Shown here: positions 6,918-15,604 of the stretch, piece after piece
How positions within the stretch are numbered: position 1 is the stretch's first letter
Layout of the letters: each line of letters begins with the position of its first letter
Origin: Sulfidibacterium sp036244975
GTDB taxonomy: Bacteria; Bacteroidota; Bacteroidia; Bacteroidales; F082
DNA length: 27,569 nucleotides
Direction: 5' to 3'
NCBI GenBank assembly: GCA_036244975.1
Contig: BTTE01000036.1
Span: 1-27,569 of the forward strand
Program-made: the position numbers and the translations under genes
The notes under the pieces: model-generated
What the model saw: only the letters and a program-made list of their open reading frames with translations
What the model was told of the DNA's origin: nothing
The model's database searches: none

Positions 6918-8903
6918 CTATTTCAGATATTTCACCATCCAGTCCACCCAGCGACGATATATATCAGTGGTGCGCACAATGTCATGCGGAAAATGAGTAT
7001 TTGCAGGATAGACATAAAATTCAACCGGAATGTTATTGTCGCGCAAAGCATGAAACATCTCATAGCTGTTGACGATGGGCACATTGCCGTCACCGGCATC
7101 GCCCATAATTAAAGTAGGCGTTTTAATATTACGGGCATAAGCAATAGGCGACTGTTCACGCCAGATTTTCCAGTATTTTTTCACCCACGGTGAACCGCCG
7201 AAAAAGTACAAATCGCCTTTTTGATAATAAGCAATGGTGTAATCCATCACCCAGTCGTTGAGCGCAGCACCCGAAACCGCAGCTTTCCACACTTCAGGAT
7301 AGTTTCCAATGAGCCATGAAGTCATGTAACCACCATAAGACCAGCCGGTAACACCAATATTCGACTTATCAACAAAACCTTTTTCTTCCACCTTTTTCAA
7401 TCCGGCCATTACATCTTCGCCCGGACCTTTTCCGGTATTTCGGTAAATGGCATGTTGGTAGGTATCGCCGAGGTTGATGCTGCCACGATAGTTGGGTTGG
7501 AACACCAGAAATCCCTGTGCGGCCAGCAGCTGCACCAGCGGCGAAAAACGCACGGTGGAAGCGCCTTCGGGGCCACCGTGAATCACCAGTACCAGCGGGT
7601 ATTTCTTTCCTTTTTCAAAATTAACGGGATAAGTCAGTACACCATCTTCCTGAAAACCATCCAGTTTCCAGTTGATGCCTTCGTTTTTTGCTATGGCCAA
7701 AGAATCAACAAAAGCATTGAAATTAGTTAACCGGTGCGGCCGGTCGTTGACAGACTTCATCACATACAGCTCAGTGGGATGCGTTGCTGTGCTGCCGGTA
7801 AAAGCAATAGCGCCCGCTTTGGAAACGGAAACACCTCTCCTGCCGTGGAGTACATCGCCGGTATTCAATAATTTGGCTTTCCCTTGTAAGGGCTGGTTCC
7901 ACATAACCTCACGGGTTCCTTTTTCGGCCATTAAAAGCATGGATTTTCCATCGGGCAGCCATATAAAGTTGTTGATATTTCGCGCCAGCGCAGCAGTAGC
8001 ATCGCTGATTTTCCCGTTTTTACGCACATAAACCGCAAATCCGTTGTTTTGATCGCCGTTGCGCGGCCGCCTGAAAGCCAGTATTTTTCCACCGGGAGCA
8101 AAAACGGGTTCGATAGCACCCTGGTCAGAAACTACCGTTTGGATTTTTCCGGTACGCACCACAACGGACGACAGCACCGAATGCCAGGCGTTGCCTTCCC
8201 ACACATTGGGATATTTACAGAAAACAATGGATTTTCCATCGGCTGTCCAGGCCGGCGCCGACATAGAGCCCTGATCGGTACCCAGACTCCGGTTGCCTTT
8301 GGTAAGCTGTTTAGCCTTTCCGCCGGAGGTCGAAACCACCCACAAATGCCAGGGTTGCACTTCGGCACGGGCCATGTAGTTGTTGTCGGTTACCCGGAAA
8401 GCATCTTCGTGATGTTTGATGGCTTTGGGATTGGGAACCGTATCCTGCGCAATGTAAGCGAATTGCTTCCCATCCGGGCTCCATGCATAAGTATCTACAC
8501 CTGTTTTGGAGTTTGTAATTTTAACCGCATCGCCGCCGTTCATAGGCATGATGTAAAGTTGTGCTTTTTTGGATTTCGGGTCTTTGGCAAGGAAAGCAAG
8601 CTGTTTTCCATCTGGTGACCAGCGCAGCGTTGACAAACCTTTCCGCTGAAAAGTGAGTTTACGCAATGCACCATCTGCCACCTGAACCAGATCGATTTCC
8701 TGTTTGGTTTTGTCATTTTTCCAGTCGGGACGTGTAGTAATGAGGGCTACTTGCTTGCCATTGGGCGAAATACGTGGCGACGAAATTCTGACTAATTTTC
8801 GCAGGTCATTAAGTTGAAACGACCGCTTGGCGGACTGCGCAAAAACCGATCCAGCGATCAGCATGCCGGCAAAGGCAATTAAAATACGGTTGAAAATTTT
8901 CAT
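6918..8903 (-). CDS. Secreted S9 family peptidase (acylaminoacyl/dipeptidyl peptidase type)
   Basis: Prolyl-oligopeptidase-family serine peptidase of the S9C kind, 661 aa. The signal peptide MKIFNRILIAFAGMLIAGSVFAQ is at residues 1-23, so the product is probably periplasmic. Residues about 35-390 form a beta-propeller of WD40-like/TolB-like blades with repeated WSPDGKQ motifs (for example RWSPDGKQLAFLA and AWSPDGKQFAYIA). The alpha/beta-hydrolase domain follows, with the nucleophile Ser522 in GWSYGGY, Asp605 in GDGNVP and His637 in NTHFP. I chose ATG at 8903 because it begins the signal peptide; the frame is open 13 codons further upstream. It lacks a T9SS sorting domain. It probably degrades peptides for nutrition. 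recJ lies upstream on the same strand. Confidence 0.93.
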   Translation of the reverse strand: MKIFNRILIAFAGMLIAGSVFAQSAKRSFQLNDLRKLVRISSPRISPNGKQVALITTRPDWKNDKTKQEIDLVQVADGALRKLTFQRKGLSTLRWSPDGKQLAFLAKDPKSKKAQLYIMPMNGGDAVKITNSKTGVDTYAWSPDGKQFAYIAQDTVPNPKAIKHHEDAFRVTDNNYMARAEVQPWHLWVVSTSGGKAKQLTKGNRSLGTDQGSMSAPAWTADGKSIVFCKYPNVWEGNAWHSVLSSVVVRTGKIQTVVSDQGAIEPVFAPGGKILAFRRPRNGDQNNGFAVYVRKNGKISDATAALARNINNFIWLPDGKSMLLMAEKGTREVMWNQPLQGKAKLLNTGDVLHGRRGVSVSKAGAIAFTGSTATHPTELYVMKSVNDRPHRLTNFNAFVDSLAIAKNEGINWKLDGFQEDGVLTYPVNFEKGKKYPLVLVIHGGPEGASTVRFSPLVQLLAAQGFLVFQPNYRGSINLGDTYQHAIYRNTGKGPGEDVMAGLKKVEEKGFVDKSNIGVTGWSYGGYMTSWLIGNYPEVWKAAVSGAALNDWVMDYTIAYYQKGDLYFFGGSPWVKKYWKIWREQSPIAYARNIKTPTLIMGDAGDGNVPIVNSYEMFHALRDNNIPVEFYVYPANTHFPHDIVRTTDIYRRWVDWMVKYLK

Positions 8904-8972
8904 GTGTTTAAAAAATTTTTTGTCAAAAAGTGAAGAGAACAAGAATCTTCAGCTATGAAACGATTTCTCTCA

Positions 8973-8980
8973 CAAAAGTA
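8973..8980 (-). promoter_or_regulatory. Candidate -7 box for the S9 peptidase
   Basis: Minus-strand TACTTTTG is an exact TAnnTTTG match, 69 bases before the signal-peptide ATG and just after the recJ stop. It suggests the peptidase has its own promoter. No TTG at standard spacing was found. Confidence 0.4.
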
Positions 8981-8985
8981 TAATA

Positions 8986-10746
8986 TTAATCTTCAAATCT
9001 GATGTCTTTCACCCGTAATTGCAAAGAGGTATTTCCCTGCCAGCAATTCTCATCCAGATGATAGCAAAGACTGAAGGCTTTTCCCTGTTTCATTTTGTTA
9101 TAATGTTCTCCCATATTAAAAGCGATGGCTTTCAAAGGGTTTCCCGAGTGGGCTTTGTGTACGGCTTCAAATTTCAGATGACGCGGATCTCCGTTTTTGC
9201 CCACCGCTTTGGCATAACCCGTATCAATCAAATGTCTTGACACAAACAACGGCGACATATTTCCCGGTCCAAACGGGGCAAACTGTTTCAGGATACGATA
9301 AAATTTGGTGTTGATATCACTGAGATAAAGCTCTTCATCAATTTCAATCTCCGGTACCAGCATCTCTTCGGTGAGATGTTTTTCGGCGTAAGCCTCAAAT
9401 TCTTTCAAAAACAGATCGAGATTTTCCGGTTTCATGGCCAACCCGGCCGCATAAGTGTGTCCTCCGAAATGTGCAAGCAAACGGCTGCACGAGTCGATGG
9501 CATCATAAATATCAAAATCTTTAACCGAACGTGCCGAACCGGTTACCAGTCCATCCGACAGGGTCAGCACGATGGTCGGTTTGTAAAAATGTTCAATCAG
9601 CCGCGAAGCCACAATGCCGATAACGCCTTTGTGCCATTCTTCTTTGAAAAGTACCGTTGTTTTTTTCTTCTTCAGCTCTTCACTGGCGTTAATTAGGTCG
9701 ATGGCTTCCTGCGTAATGCTGGTATCCAAATTGCGACGGGTCGTATTTAAAATGTTGATTTCCCCACCCAGCTTTTCGGCATATTCGTCCTGGCTACTGA
9801 TGAGAAGTCTTACCGAATCGGTAGCATCTTTAATACGTCCGGCGGCATTAATACGCGGCCCCACAACAAAAACCAAATCGCTGACGGTAATTTCACGTGT
9901 GAAAACAAACTTGCTTTTTCCGTTCTCTGCTACTCTTTCAAACCCCGACGATTTCAGAATAGAACAGACCCCGGGGCGCGGTGAGCAATTGATCTGTTTC
10001 AGGCCGTAATAGGTCAGAATACGGTTCTCTCCCGTTATGGGTACAATATCGGCAGCAATACTTATGGCCAGTAAATCCAGGCTTTCAAATGTTTTCTTAT
10101 CACTGATTTTTAGCTTCCGGGCCAGGGCTTGTATCAGCTTAAAACTCACACCAGCGCCCGAAAGTTCTTTAAAAGGATAAAAGCAGTCATTTCGTTTGGG
10201 ATCAAGTACCGCCACAGCAGAGGGAATCCTGTCGCCCGGCCTGTGATGGTCGCCGATAATGAAATCAATACCCTTTCCGGTAGCATATTCTACTTTATCA
10301 ATGGCTTTGATACCACAGTCAAGAGCAACAATCAATTTTACACCGTGTTCATAAGCCGTATCTATTCCTTTACAGGAAATACCATAACCTTCGAGGTAAC
10401 GGTCGGGGATGTAAAACTCAATTTTCTTGTGAATATTTTTCAAAAAAGAATAAACCAGCGAAACAGCAGTGGTGCCATCCACATCATAATCACCGTAAAT
10501 CATGATGCTTTCATTATTATCGATGGCCTGCAATATTCTTTCTACGGCTTTGTCCATATCCTTCATCAAAAAAGGATCAGGCAACTCATCCAGCGAAGGC
10601 CGAAAAAAAGATTTGGCCTCCTCGTAAGTGGTTACCCCTCGCTGAACCAGTAAATTCGTTAGCTGCGGGCTAATGTTCAGCTCCTTTCCCAAGCGCTCAA
10701 CTATCTGCCTGTCAGCTCCTTCCTTTACTACCCAACGGTTTTCCAT
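8986..10746 (-). CDS. recJ: Single-stranded-DNA-specific exonuclease RecJ
   Basis: 5'-3' ssDNA exonuclease used in RecFOR recombination and mismatch/base-excision repair. The protein is 586 aa. DHH-superfamily motifs are clear: GDYDVDG with the acidic cluster at Asp86, Asp88 and Asp90, IALDCG at about 140-144, DHH at 166-168 followed by RPGDRIPSA, and the DHHA1 motif HFGGHTYAAG in the C-terminal half. The frame runs further upstream to 10833, but MENRWVVKEG at 10746 is the natural N terminus and avoids overlapping the divergent gene at 10782. The spacing to that gene is 35 bases. Confidence 0.95.
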   Translation of the reverse strand: MENRWVVKEGADRQIVERLGKELNISPQLTNLLVQRGVTTYEEAKSFFRPSLDELPDPFLMKDMDKAVERILQAIDNNESIMIYGDYDVDGTTAVSLVYSFLKNIHKKIEFYIPDRYLEGYGISCKGIDTAYEHGVKLIVALDCGIKAIDKVEYATGKGIDFIIGDHHRPGDRIPSAVAVLDPKRNDCFYPFKELSGAGVSFKLIQALARKLKISDKKTFESLDLLAISIAADIVPITGENRILTYYGLKQINCSPRPGVCSILKSSGFERVAENGKSKFVFTREITVSDLVFVVGPRINAAGRIKDATDSVRLLISSQDEYAEKLGGEINILNTTRRNLDTSITQEAIDLINASEELKKKKTTVLFKEEWHKGVIGIVASRLIEHFYKPTIVLTLSDGLVTGSARSVKDFDIYDAIDSCSRLLAHFGGHTYAAGLAMKPENLDLFLKEFEAYAEKHLTEEMLVPEIEIDEELYLSDINTKFYRILKQFAPFGPGNMSPLFVSRHLIDTGYAKAVGKNGDPRHLKFEAVHKAHSGNPLKAIAFNMGEHYNKMKQGKAFSLCYHLDENCWQGNTSLQLRVKDIRFED

Positions 10747-10781
10747 AAAAACAAGTTTTAGCTCGTAAATATAATGATTTA

Positions 10782-11282
10782 ATGAATGTGAATTACAGGA
10801 AAGCAGAAAATAACCCGCTTTCAAGAGCAGCATTCAAATACGAAAAAGCAGTTACTAAATGGTTTGCCGAAAGAAAAAACAAACTACAAATTGAATATGA
10901 CCGTAACACGAAAAAAACCGGCGTTCAATATCCAGGTATAGAGAAAGAACTAATATTAAAGCAATTGTCTGATGCCATCGATGTTATCCGGTGGTATCAA
11001 ATTCAGATGGACATTAAAATCCAACGGGCATTTACAAGCGCCTATGAAGAAGAAACAGATGGGGGATTTTTCGAAGGATTGCCGAAAGATTCTGAAGGCT
11101 CGGCTATGGTGGCACTGACAGGGATAGACCGATCGATGGGCGCATGGAACGTGTTGTACAAAACATTAAACCCCGAAAAAAAAAGTATAGCGCCTTTCAT
11201 CACTCTTCTTTTCCTTCTCAGAGCAGAACTGATAAAATTATTTCCCGGAGCAACTACTTTTCAATGGCCTCCGGAAAGTTAA
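10782..11282 (+). CDS. Hypothetical protein, 166 aa
   Basis: Not recognised. The product is mostly hydrophilic and predicted helical. It has a basic N-terminal part (residues 1-50, rich in Lys/Arg/Asn), a central segment around YPGIEKELILKQLSDAID and an acidic EEETDGGFFEGLP stretch near 90-103. A moderately hydrophobic helix, IAPFITLLFLLRAELIKLF, lies near 137-155 but contains charges and is probably not membrane spanning. There is no signal peptide and no Cys or His cluster. It is divergent from recJ (35-base gap) and convergent with the AAA ATPase (10-base gap). The long sustained frame bounded tightly by neighbours supports it as a real gene. With the ATPase it looks like accessory content between conserved genes. 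Confidence 0.6.
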   Translation: MNVNYRKAENNPLSRAAFKYEKAVTKWFAERKNKLQIEYDRNTKKTGVQYPGIEKELILKQLSDAIDVIRWYQIQMDIKIQRAFTSAYEEETDGGFFEGLPKDSEGSAMVALTGIDRSMGAWNVLYKTLNPEKKSIAPFITLLFLLRAELIKLFPGATTFQWPPES

Positions 11283-11292
11283 ACATCAGTTT

Positions 11293-12462
11293 TTACACCC
11301 TGCTCAGAATCCGGTCAAGTTCTTTCCAGCTGATAATATTACCCTGAGTCAAAGTAAAACTTTTGTCCCCTCCGTAAATCACATAATTGTTTTCAGCACT
11401 ATTTTCCGAGAGTTTACTCCAATACATAAGGTTTTTAAAAAAATCTTTGGAAGAGGTTTCCCCTGCTTTTATTTCAATGGGAAAAAGATGGCTTCCCGTT
11501 TCCACCATCAAGTCAATCTCTTTACCCGACTTATCACGCCAAAAATAGTATTCGGCTGCTTCGCCTTTGTTGAAAGTCGTTTTAAAAAACTCGTTGATGA
11601 TAAAATTTTCAAACAGACTTCCGTAAATAAAATGCATGGGCAGCTGTTCCCGTTTTTTAATTCCCAATAAAGAACAGGTCAGACCCGTATCGTAAAAATA
11701 GAGTTTGGGCATTTTTATCAGCCTTTTGTTGAAGTTTTTGTGATGAGGCGGAAGCAAATAAATAATATAACTCGCCTGAAGTATAGAAAGCCAGGAGTTG
11801 ACTGTTTTTTGCGTAATTCCACACGAATTGGCCAGCTCGGTAATATTGAGGAGCTGCCCTGTACGTCCGGCACACATTTTTAAAAATTTGATAAAGACAC
11901 TTTGATTGACAATGTTTTTAATGAGTTTTACATCGCGTTCAACATAGGTTTGAATGTAATAAGGATAAAAGTCGGCAGGATTTATCTTTTTGTCGTATAA
12001 TCTCGGATACATTCCCTGAAATATCAATTTATCGGGATCGTCATAATCAATACCTGCATCCTGTAATTCTCCAATACTAAAAGGTAATAATTTTAAAACG
12101 GCAACCCTGCCGGCAAGTGATTGGGAAATTTTTTCAAGCAATAAAAAATTCTGTGACCCGGTCAGGATAAACTCTCCGGCAGTGTTTGACTGATCGACAA
12201 TCCCCTGAATATAGGAAAAAAGCTCCGGCGCTTTTTGTGCTTCATCAATAATCATCCCTCTCGCGTGATGTTGCAGGAACTTTCGCGGATCGTCCAAAGC
12301 CATTTGAAAGATGTCAGGGTCTTCGAGTGTAACATAGTAATAATCAGGGAAAGCCGCTTTTACAAGAGTTGTTTTCCCGGATTGACGTGGCCCGGTGAGA
12401 CTTACCACCGGGAAGAAGTTGGCCAGTCCCAGAAGCTTTTCTTTTAGTTTTCGTTGAATCAT
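11293..12462 (-). CDS. AAA ATPase with DUF4143 domain
   Basis: Single-copy accessory ATPase of the AAA_14 + DUF4143 type, 389 aa. Walker A is GPRQSGKTTL (residues 24-33), Walker B is GMIIDEAQKAPEL, and FILTGSQNFLL is the sensor-1 region. The middle contains a winged-helix-like segment (ITELANSCGITQKTVNSWLS). The C-terminal domain carries GKEIDLMVE and PIEIKAGET, resembling a PD-(D/E)xK nuclease-like core. These proteins are common, often horizontally spread and poorly understood; some lie near toxin-antitoxin or defence genes, but no such partner is visible except the unknown 166-aa gene converging on it. ATG at 12462 is the chosen start. Confidence 0.9.
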   Translation of the reverse strand: MIQRKLKEKLLGLANFFPVVSLTGPRQSGKTTLVKAAFPDYYYVTLEDPDIFQMALDDPRKFLQHHARGMIIDEAQKAPELFSYIQGIVDQSNTAGEFILTGSQNFLLLEKISQSLAGRVAVLKLLPFSIGELQDAGIDYDDPDKLIFQGMYPRLYDKKINPADFYPYYIQTYVERDVKLIKNIVNQSVFIKFLKMCAGRTGQLLNITELANSCGITQKTVNSWLSILQASYIIYLLPPHHKNFNKRLIKMPKLYFYDTGLTCSLLGIKKREQLPMHFIYGSLFENFIINEFFKTTFNKGEAAEYYFWRDKSGKEIDLMVETGSHLFPIEIKAGETSSKDFFKNLMYWSKLSENSAENNYVIYGGDKSFTLTQGNIISWKELDRILSRV

Positions 12463-12466
12463 GGCA

Positions 12467-12474
12467 CAAATATA
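12467..12474 (-). promoter_or_regulatory. Candidate -7 box for the AAA ATPase, suggesting a near-leaderless mRNA
   Basis: Minus-strand TATATTTG exactly matches TAnnTTTG and ends only 4 bases before the ATG at 12462. If used, transcription would begin at or beside the start codon. No TTG was found at normal spacing. Confidence 0.35.
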
Positions 12475-12587
12475 ATAAAAATATCAGACAGATCAGGTAG
12501 CATTGTGCTCGATTTGTCCGGTTTTTATATCAAAAAAGGATGCTATTTGCACTGGTATTGAATGTAGTTGGCTTGTACCCCGGTGTA

Positions 12588-13856
12588 TTATTTCGTATAA
12601 AAATCAATCATTTTCTGAGTGGCTTCCCGGCAGACCGGGCCGAATTTATCGCCCCTGAAAGATTTCATCAGGCAATCCTGCATGGGCCGGTACATTCCTT
12701 TCGGCTCGTAACCTCCGCCTTCAAAAGCACCCACGGTGTTGCGGTATTTTTTTGTTGCCGGTGTAGGAATGGGGGTGCCGGGTTTTACCATATACTTCCA
12801 CTTTTTATCAAAGTGTTTCAGCGTGGTAATGTTAGGTTCCCAGGGTTCAATTTTCAGGTTGTAAAACTTTCCATAAGCGGTAGTGTCGTTGTAATATTCG
12901 TCGGCCAGTCCGGCAAAACCATGACCGAACTCGTGAATCAGAATTTTGGCTGCCTGAGCATTGCTGTTAACAGCCACACTATAATAATTGAAAATGGCAC
13001 CGCCACCGTATTTTTTACTGTTCACCAAAATATAAATCTGGTCGTAAGGAGCGTTGGCCGCGAGGTCGCGTACACTTTTGTCATCCGTTGACATGAGATA
13101 ACGCTCGCTGTTGAAGGTGTAATAACTGGTGTTTAAGATCGTATTTTCCCAGATGCCTTTGGCCGGAATATCGGCACCCGAATCTTTGGAAGGCGCCAGA
13201 ACAGCTCTGAAATTAAACTTTTCTTTGTTTTTCGTGTAAGGGGCAAAGGTGAAGAAATCCTTCACAAACTTCCGGCTGTCTGCAATAAATTCTCCCATTT
13301 CGGCCTCGGTGTAACCTTCCGGCAAAATAACAATGTCCACCTTTTTGGCCGGATCGCCGGTAACGCGCACATCAAAATCGGGGTAAACCAACCTGCGGTC
13401 ATGCTTGATAAAATAGTTATTCGTGTCCACTTCGTAAGAAAACTTTTTATGAAAAATGCCGTTCCAGTCCCGGCTGTAAAGCTCAATACGGACATTTTCT
13501 TTCGGAGAAGGAATAACTACCGTTTCCGAAAAAGTACGGTTGGTTTTTTTTGCTTCCTTCGTCGTTTGCCATTCCCTGAAAAGGGTAGAATAACCCCGTG
13601 AGTAAAGTAGTGAATCATTTTTTACATCGAAAACCTTCACATAGTAATTGCCATAATTCATGGTGTCCACCAAATTGACATGTGACCCGCCCCAATACGG
13701 CTCTGCAATCAGCTCATCAAAAGTATAAAACTCGCTGGTGTCGTTACCACTGTGGTAGTAGTCCATCCGCAGCGTTTTGTTATAGAAATATTTTCCAAAC
13801 TGTGCCTGAACGCTCAGACTCAGCAACACCAACGTAAAAAGTAAAATCTTTTTCAT
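12588..13856 (-). CDS. Secreted M64 (IgA peptidase-like) metallopeptidase
   Basis: Zinc metallopeptidase of the M64 family, 422 aa. Signal peptide MKKILLFTLVLLSLSVQAQ is at 1-19. An N-terminal beta-rich domain (about 20-160) precedes the catalytic domain, which begins near VDIVILPEGYTEAEMGEF. The zinc site HEFGHGFAGLADEY is at 308-321, with His308 and His312 as ligands, Glu309 as the base and Asp319 as the likely third ligand. The C terminus (CREATQKMIDFYTK) has no T9SS sorting domain, so the enzyme may stay periplasmic. The frame extends 8 codons upstream, but the ATG at 13856 begins the signal peptide. The family name comes from a Clostridium IgA peptidase; the true substrate here is unknown. 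Confidence 0.9.
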   Translation of the reverse strand: MKKILLFTLVLLSLSVQAQFGKYFYNKTLRMDYYHSGNDTSEFYTFDELIAEPYWGGSHVNLVDTMNYGNYYVKVFDVKNDSLLYSRGYSTLFREWQTTKEAKKTNRTFSETVVIPSPKENVRIELYSRDWNGIFHKKFSYEVDTNNYFIKHDRRLVYPDFDVRVTGDPAKKVDIVILPEGYTEAEMGEFIADSRKFVKDFFTFAPYTKNKEKFNFRAVLAPSKDSGADIPAKGIWENTILNTSYYTFNSERYLMSTDDKSVRDLAANAPYDQIYILVNSKKYGGGAIFNYYSVAVNSNAQAAKILIHEFGHGFAGLADEYYNDTTAYGKFYNLKIEPWEPNITTLKHFDKKWKYMVKPGTPIPTPATKKYRNTVGAFEGGGYEPKGMYRPMQDCLMKSFRGDKFGPVCREATQKMIDFYTK

Positions 13857-13894
13857 ATTTAAACATTTTTCCTGACACATTGAAAATCAGCACA

Positions 13895-13902
13895 CAAAAG
13901 TA
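13895..13902 (-). promoter_or_regulatory. Candidate -7 box for the M64 peptidase
   Basis: Minus-strand TACTTTTG is an exact match to TAnnTTTG, 38 bases upstream of the chosen ATG. It separates the peptidase from cysS transcription. No clear -33 TTG was found. Confidence 0.4.
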
Positions 13903-13940
13903 AAAACGGTCAACCTTATTCAGGCATCGACAATCAACAC

Positions 13941-13960
13941 CCATTCACCATTCACCATTC
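13941..13960. repeat. Short tandem repeat CCATTCA
   Basis: The 7-base unit CCATTCA occurs nearly three times in a row just before the cysS stop (minus strand), in the gap between cysS and the M64 gene. It is too short to assign a role. Confidence 0.5.
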
Positions 13961-13961
13961 C

Positions 13962-15428
13962 CTACTTAAAGCTCCATTTAGCGCCCTCTTTGGTATCTTT
14001 GATTTGAATACTCATCTTAGTCAGCTCGTTACGTATCAAATCGGCAGTAGCATAATCTTTCTTGTTTTTGGCCTCCTGCCGGATTTTTAGAATGGTTTTC
14101 ATCAGATGATCGATCAGCTCACTGTTATCTTTTTCTTTTTCATCTTTCAATCCGAGCAGGTCGGATAAAAAGATGGAGAAAAACTTTTTTGTATAGTCAA
14201 TATCAGCCTGAGAAAGAGTTTCCCGGCCAATCTTTACCTGGTTGATGTTGTGGGCCAAATCAAAAAGATGAGCTATCGCCGTTGGCGTATTGAAATCATC
14301 GTTCATCGCCTCATAGCATTTCGTTTCGATGGCTTTTATGTCCACGGTAGAGGTAGCGAAAGGTTCTAACTCATCGAGCAGGTAAAAAGCATCAAAAAGT
14401 TTCCGCATACCTTTTTTGGCGGCTTTCAACGCATCGGTTGAGAAATCGAGTGTACTGCGATAGTGTGCCTGTAGAATAAAAAACCGGATGGTCATGGGAT
14501 GGTAAGCCTGGTCAAGCACTTTGTGATTACCGGTAAAAAATTCGTTCAGGGTGATAAAATTATTGAGGGATTTTCCCATTTTCTGTCCGTTAATGGTAAT
14601 CATGTTGTTGTGCATCCAGTATTTTACGGGGTCGTGGCCGGTGGCCGCATTGGACTGGGCAATTTCCGATTCGTGATGTGGGAAAAGCAAATCCATTCCG
14701 CCGCCATGAATGTCAAATGTCTCGCCGAGATATTTGGCACCCATAGCCGAGCACTCCAGATGCCAGCCGGGATAACCTTCGCTCCAGGGCGATGGCCAGT
14801 GCATAATGTGTTTAGGATCGGTCTTTTTCCAAAGGGCAAAATCGAAAGCATTCCGTTTTTCTTCCTGACCGGCCAGCTCCCGTGTGTTTTGCATGAGTTC
14901 CCCGATACGCCGGCCTGAAAGTTTACCGTAGTGATAATCTTTGTTATATTTTTCCACATCAAAATAGAGGGAACCATCCGTTTCGTAAGCATAGCCGCGT
15001 TTTAGAATCTTTTTTACTAATTCGATCTGTTCGATGATATGTCCCGAAGCAGTGGGTTCGATGCTCGGGCGCAAGGTATTCAGCCGGTCCATATTTTCAT
15101 GGTAGCGGTCGGTGTAATATTTCACCACCTCCATAGGCTCCAGTTGCTCCAGCCTGGCTTCTTTCTGTATCTTATCTTCTCCGTTATCGGCATCATTTAC
15201 AAGATGGCCCACATCGGTGATATTGCGTACATAACGAACCTTGTAACCGAGGTGCTGCAGATAACGGAAAACAATGTCAAAAGTAATTCCCGGACGGGCA
15301 TGACCCAAATGGGCATCCCCGTAAACCGTAGGCCCGCACACATACATGCCCACATGCGGTGGATTGATGGGTTTGAAGAGTTCTTTTTTCCGCGTCAGCG
15401 TATTGTATATTTTGAGTTTGTTTTCCAT
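13962..15428 (-). CDS. cysS: Cysteinyl-tRNA synthetase
   Basis: Class I aminoacyl-tRNA synthetase that charges tRNA-Cys, 488 aa, normal length. The HIGH-type motif HLGH is at 40-43. The KMSKS loop is KMGKS at 283-287. Zinc ligands are Cys31 (MYVCGPTVYGD), the Cys in GWHLECSAM and the His pair in FPHHESE. The C-terminal DALR-like helical domain contains FNTPTAIAHLFDLAHNINQ and a basic tail. ATG at 15428 begins MENKLKIYNT. It is divergent from the threonine dehydrogenase gene across a 176-base gap that contains -7 boxes facing both ways. Confidence 0.97.
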   Translation of the reverse strand: MENKLKIYNTLTRKKELFKPINPPHVGMYVCGPTVYGDAHLGHARPGITFDIVFRYLQHLGYKVRYVRNITDVGHLVNDADNGEDKIQKEARLEQLEPMEVVKYYTDRYHENMDRLNTLRPSIEPTASGHIIEQIELVKKILKRGYAYETDGSLYFDVEKYNKDYHYGKLSGRRIGELMQNTRELAGQEEKRNAFDFALWKKTDPKHIMHWPSPWSEGYPGWHLECSAMGAKYLGETFDIHGGGMDLLFPHHESEIAQSNAATGHDPVKYWMHNNMITINGQKMGKSLNNFITLNEFFTGNHKVLDQAYHPMTIRFFILQAHYRSTLDFSTDALKAAKKGMRKLFDAFYLLDELEPFATSTVDIKAIETKCYEAMNDDFNTPTAIAHLFDLAHNINQVKIGRETLSQADIDYTKKFFSIFLSDLLGLKDEKEKDNSELIDHLMKTILKIRQEAKNKKDYATADLIRNELTKMSIQIKDTKEGAKWSFK

Positions 15429-15448
15429 AACACAATGATTTTGGACTG

Positions 15449-15456
15449 CAAAATTA
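15449..15456 (-). promoter_or_regulatory. Candidate -7 box for cysS
   Basis: Minus-strand TAATTTTG is an exact TAnnTTTG match ending 20 bases before the cysS ATG. A TTG lies 15 bases further upstream, shorter than the usual spacing. Confidence 0.4.
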
Positions 15457-15567
15457 GTAAAGCCTGATAAACAAGCATAAAAAATTATTGGTTTGCCATT
15501 GAAGTCACTATCTCAAAATAATATTCAGACAACATCTCTCTTCATTCCTCTTTTGCAATTGTTTTCA

Positions 15568-15575
15568 TACTTTTG
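15568..15575 (+). promoter_or_regulatory. Candidate -7 box for the threonine dehydrogenase gene
   Basis: TACTTTTG is an exact TAnnTTTG match, followed by C, and ends 29 bases before the ATG at 15605. TTTG at 15552-15555 is too close to be a standard -33 element. Confidence 0.45.
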
Positions 15576-15604
15576 CTGCGCTTATTTCGATAAAAAAAAT
15601 TAAT

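Noticed and set aside
8049..8618. 189-codon plus-strand frame opposite the S9 peptidase
   Set aside because: It is antisense to the propeller repeats; the S9 gene has clear motifs and this frame has none.
10129..10653. 174-codon plus-strand frame opposite recJ
   Set aside because: It is antisense to the DHH motifs of recJ and has no recognisable features.
13941..13960. CCATTCA triple as a possible CRISPR or regulatory iteron
   Set aside because: Fewer than three 7-base units with no spacers and no similar copies nearby. It is probably leftover simple sequence.
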